A DNA stretch of 64,000 nucleotides from Rostratula benghalensis (Eukaryota > Chordata > Aves > Charadriiformes > Rostratulidae): NCBI GenBank assembly GCA_013399305.1, contig VXAI01000013.1, positions 4,790,255 through 4,854,254 on the forward strand, given 5' to 3'. Positions within the stretch are counted from its first letter, which is position 1. Every line of letters begins with the position of its first letter. A program made the position numbers and the translations under genes. This document shows positions 59,831 through 64,000 of this stretch, in pieces. Under the pieces are notes generated by a model. That model ran no database searches, was not told the DNA's origin, and saw only the letters and a list, made by a program, of their open reading frames with translations.

Positions 59831-60365
59831 GGACTCATAAAATCACAGTATAGCTAGACTTGGAAGGAACCTTAAAGATCATCTAGTTCCAATCCCCCTG
59901 ACATGGTCAGGGACACCTCCCACTAGAGCAGGTTGCTCAAAGGCCCATCCAGCCTGGCCTTGAACACTCCCAGGGATGGGGCATCCACAGCTTCTCTGGG
60001 CAACCTCTTCCACCTTCTCACCACCCTCACAGTAAAAAATGTCTTCCTAATATCTAATCTCTTCCTAATATCTGAATAATATCTGAATGTCTTCCTAATA
60101 TCTGAATGTCTTCCTAATATCTGAATCTCCCCTCTTTCAGTTTAAAACCACTATACATTGTCCTGTTGCTGCACGCCCTGATAGAGTTCCTCCCCATCTC
60201 TCCTGTAGGCTCCCTTCAGGTACTGAAAGGCTGCTATAAGGCCTGCCTGGAGCCTTCTCTGGGCTGAATAAACCCATCTCTCTGTCTGTCCTCACAGGAG
60301 AGGTGCTTCAGCCCTCTGATCATTTTTGTGGTCCTCCTCTGGACCTGCTCCAATGGGTCCATGTT
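59831..60365 (-). repeat. CR1 LINE 3' copy, about 535 bases
   Basis: Sense on the minus strand. The + strand gives a mutated tail ('tcataaaatcacagtatag'), 'gatcatctagttccaatccc', 'gtcagggacacctcccacta', 'gcccatccagcctggccttg', 'catccacagcttctctgggc', then the C-terminal reverse transcriptase coding region. A minus frame over 60234-60425 still reads 'QRRTTKMIRGLKHLS', the CR1 signature, but it is frameshifted afterwards. The element is 5'-truncated near 60365. It contains a local tandem expansion at 60043-60127. Confidence 0.96.
60043..60127. repeat. Tandem expansion (about 19-bp unit) inside the CR1
   Basis: The CR1 word 'cttcctaatatctgaatgt' appears repeatedly with variants: starts at about 60043, 60061, 60091 and 60110, plus a partial unit at about 60079. 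Ordinary CR1 has this segment once, so the extra copies arose by slippage after insertion. Confidence 0.92.
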
Positions 60366-63300
60366 TTTGCTTTGGTTAAAGTGTTTATGAGGCTGCAATG
60401 CACATAAGACGCATGTACAGACCACATTAGCTAATACTTAGTTCTTATGCTCCTGAATTTTTTGTTCCTGTGTTGCTAAGGGTTTGCTACAATACTCAGT
60501 GATGTACGAGATTGAAAATGAGTATACAATCACAATTATGGTTGGAATATAATCACATACATATATTATATAGCATAAAAAGTAGATGAGAAATCTGTTT
60601 TAATTGCAGCCTCCTGGCTCACTATCATGGTTAATGTAGAAGTTGCAAATTTTTGGGAGGATTTAAATGCATGGAGGCGGTGTTTATATGGAAAGAAGTG
60701 GATCAATCACAACAGGGAAAAAGGGACAAATTTAGTTCTTTTTCTTTGAGACTTGAATATTATGTCCTATCAAGGAAAATATTGCTATACAGAATTGATT
60801 AATAGGGACTTATTAGTATAGGTTCACTTGTTAAGCACTAAGTTAGTCAATCATGTAATTAAATAATGTTTGCATCATATAATCCTCATTAGTGTGTTGA
60901 AAAATTTGCAAACTAAGATGCTAATTTTCTGCTGAAAGTTTTTATTCTGTTGACACACTCCTAGATTTTAGGGGTTTATACTAATTGTGCTGTATTTTAT
61001 ACATTTTTCTGAGCTTTTCTTTGTCTCAAACACTGCAAGTATAATCTTCACTCATTATATTGCAAGGAAAGAATATTGCTTCACTGGTTAACTTTTTACT
61101 ACTTAACTAAAAAATGCCTTGTGTGAATGAAATTCATCACAGCAGATCAAAGTCTGTGTGTCAGCTTTTAAAATAGAAAGATGAAGTTCAATCCTTGGCT
61201 TTCACTTCTGGGCTGCAGAAAATGGAGTAGAAATTGTACTGGAGACAAAAAGCAAGGAAGAATCCTCCTTCCATATCCTGTCAATGTGGGCAGTCCGTCT
61301 TTTCACCTGTCGTTTCTTATACATGCCTGATCTGGTAGCTGCTGAAAACATCTCTTGCAGCAGGTTAGCTAACCTCCTATTGCTTGGTGATCTGACACAA
61401 TGCAGGCACTCAGCAGAGATCTTCCTCACCTTCAGGTTGGTTGCTTGAGTGTTTCTTCTTCTTCCCAGTGAGGTCTGTAGCATTTATTTCCTTCATAAAC
61501 CTTTCAGATCTGAGCACTAGATTGTGGTATCGTTATTCATGAGGTGTTTAGTCCCTATGTGGCCTGTCAGAAGGAGCTTGATGGTGTTCCCTGTTACTCA
61601 GGACTGAGTTCTGGAGTTTACATTCCTAATGACAGCTGTCATGTCCTCTTTTTGAGCCTATTCTAGGCAAAGACATAATTTTCTTTTTCCAGAATGCAGT
61701 ATTATCACTTCCTTGTGTGTGGCTTCTCGTAAGATGTAAATTCTTGATTCAATTAATACTAAGCCATTGGCTTCAGCCACAAATCACATCTTCCCCAACA
61801 GCTTAATGGAGCAGTGCAGTCCAAGAATGCAGGATCTGCATTTTCATTTCTATTTGTATTCCTCCCACTTCTTTCCCTTAATTATTTGGTTACCACTCCA
61901 ATGCTGAACTGTAAACATTATAGACAATTGATATAAATTGTCAAAAAACTTAGATGTAACTAAAAAAGATGGGTAAAAAAACCAACTAAACCTAATAAAA
62001 TTAAACTCTGAGGCTTCATACTTCCTAGTTTAATTGTAATACCTTAAGAAGGAGAGAAGAAGATGTGAAAAGAATATTAAAGCAAATCATATAACCATGA
62101 AAGTATTTTACTTTGTCAAACTGAAAAAGATTCTTCACTTTTTGGCTAAACATAGCCCAGTAAGTATGATGTAATTAAAAATATATGAAACCATCCTTTT
62201 ATCTCTGGACCTACATGTTGTTACTCTATGATGTTATAACAAAAGAAAAATCTGTTTTAAAAGACGTTCAAGAAATACATCACTACAAAAAAAATCTACA
62301 TATAACTACAAGCCATGGAGAGAGTTCTGACTGAAACTTCTGCTGGTATTCAGTTTCCAGAACCACATGCTGGAGGAAACCTGCAGGCTGCCTTTTAGGT
62401 CCAGTTGAAGCTTACAGCTGAAATACAGCAATTTGGAGCTTTTAGTCTCAAGAACAGAACTGGAGCATTGCACTTCATATACAAATGTTTAGACAATCAG
62501 ATACTGCAGACATTTAAATATCAGAGACAGATAACTTATCTCCAAACTTCTAGCTATCAATTATCAGTAGAACATTTGCTTGAAAAGTAGATTTGTTTTC
62601 CACAGGTTGCAGTCTCATTTCTGACTCAAGTAGAACACATGGGAAACCACAGGCGCTGAGCTCTTGTGTTGTGGAGGGTTTTTTTTCCCTTTTTTTGGTA
62701 AGGTAGCTGGTAGACAGAACCTACATGACTAATTTTTCCCTATTGAATTACAATGCTTCCTACCTGATGGGAGCCTCTTTGTGCTCAATATGTTTGCATT
62801 TCAGCCTGGTGACAGTGACTAGGCAGCTAGATCAGCTGAAGCCAGGAATCAGAAAGAGCAGCACATTTCCTGGGAAATGTATGGAGTATTTGTCCAATAT
62901 TCTCAAGAAGGCAAATAATGCTTAGAGCATTAACTTTCAGTCTGACTTCTGCCTCCCAAAGGGCTCAATTCAACAACTCTCTCTCTGACTAACACTTATT
63001 CATATGAGTAGGTCAATTACTTTCCAGCCTTCCATTAAGCACTTCTCAAACATGCTGTGCAGCTGAGGATACAGGTACTTAAGACACATTTTCATACATG
63101 TCAGGTATCAGTGCTGCATAAATCATAAAGACTTGCAGATTTTCAAACTCTTCTCAAAGACAAATCTCTTCCCCATCGGCATGACCAAAAATCCTTTCTT
63201 CTGTAAGCAGGGACACCAGATCTCTGGGGCCAGCACTTGCCAGCTGTTACTGGATTCAATATGCAGGTTATTTTTAAGCTGAGTTTTAGTCCTTTTTAAA

Positions 63301-64000
63301 ATTTTCTGCAGAAAATAAACTGTATTCCTGCATTATTCCATGTAAATCTAGTATTACATGGAACAAGAAAGCCTAAATGACAACCTGGAAAATGAAATCA
63401 TATTCGTAAATTAACTGACTTCAATTTTTTAAAGCAGTTAGGGTGCTCTCCCGCACCTATTATTCCTACTGGAACATGGAGCTAGAATTTCAGCAGGTGA
63501 CTAGACTTTCCTTCAAGTAGTTTTCCTGGTTTTTCCCAAACATCATGTTCATTTTAAGTCATATGGCATTTGAAAATTATTCTTGCATTACTTCAAGAGG
63601 TGGGCTATTAACTGAAATCTCAAGATCAATTAAAAATAAAGACAAATTTTTAATATACAGTCTCAAGGGGAAAAAGAGCTCAAATATATTATAGGAATTA
63701 ATTTTGAAGACTTAAAACCATAAAATAATAAAAAAGAACCCAACCTTACATTATTATTAAAACCCAATTGGATTATTTCTTAGGGCATGACTTATGATTT
63801 TAAATGGTTCTGAATTGTCTGCTTTATTGTCGTCTTCAAAATTGCTGCAGGGGATAACTGTGAGTATGAAACACGGGCATTTTAGTCTTTTCTCCTCAAA
63901 CCACAGAGCTGCTTAGACTGAAACAGAGTTCAAGGTGTGGTACATTCCCTAAACCTGCAACGAGAACATCTGAGAGTGTATGTCCTATTCTGTAGTGGAT
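60366..64000. other. Unassigned terminal stretch
   Basis: About 3.6 kb without a recognised gene or repeat. A 93-codon minus frame at 61202-61483 encodes a basic, arginine/lysine-rich peptide that I cannot assign. Frames at 62405-62590 and 62725-62925 lack motifs. AT-rich runs occur near 61960-62010 and 63640-63740. CT repeats at 62979-62988 are short. Confidence 0.5.

Noticed and set aside
1..64000. CRISPR array, tRNA or rRNA genes, operons, phage or an intact endogenous retrovirus
   Set aside because: No regularly spaced direct repeats, no cloverleaf or rRNA signatures noticed, no bacterial-type gene packing, and no paired LTRs or retroviral gene motifs recognised.

Overview
This window looks like a piece of bird nuclear genome with no protein-coding gene that I can support. 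The best evidence is a scatter of CR1 LINE retrotransposon copies. Most are short and 5'-truncated, and they end in the avian-type 3' tail, read on the + strand as variants of 'cacagaatcacagaatgg...ggttggaagggacct' running into 'gatcatctag'. The sequence is AT-rich, CpG is sparse by eye, and it is full of poly-A/poly-T runs and small microsatellites. No open frame is recognisable as a host protein. A 50-base run of N (1239-1288) marks an assembly gap. All of this fits an intergenic desert or a very large intron; the sequence alone does not decide which.

Layout. 1-12 kb: unique sequence, a short CR1 tail (793-846), the gap beside a TTTA microsatellite, a CR1-type tail attached to an unrecognised GC-richer body (3434-3720), and a speculative splice-donor/acceptor/poly-A arrangement (about 5598 to 6741). 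12-18 kb is the repeat-densest part: an old, diverged CR1-like fragment (12055-12290), two CR1 copies end to end (13477-14958) that keep a piece of broken reverse transcriptase, and another CR1 (17361-17725). 18-35 kb: mostly unique sequence, with a perfect 11-bp hairpin (19288-19313), an AT/CA-rich tract (21279-21360), a CR1 tail (23463-23574) and a GC-richer patch (31880-32400). 35-50 kb: two CR1 pieces in the opposite (+) orientation (35450-35565 and 49498-49880), a G-quadruplex motif (37448-37471), and a small cluster of transcription-factor-like sites (46828-46885) just ahead of the longest open frame (47068-47640). 50-64 kb: a palindrome with a 15-bp tandem repeat (52626-52669), a stretch of switching base composition (53640-54560), a 58-bp tandem duplication (57387-57502), an internal CR1 scrap (58951-59020) and a CR1 with its own tandem expansion (59831-60365).

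No genes here act together. The only recognisable coding remnants belong to CR1 ORF2 and are all broken. Nothing suggests a bacterial-type system, CRISPR array, tRNA, rRNA or intact virus. The points most worth checking are the RFX-type X-box with a nearby CACGTG palindrome, the possible two-exon noncoding transcript near 5.6-6.7 kb, the CR1-tailed unknown body near 3.5 kb, and the stretches that may be conserved noncoding elements. All are hypotheses made from one sequence without alignment, and repeat boundaries are good to within about 10-20 bases.
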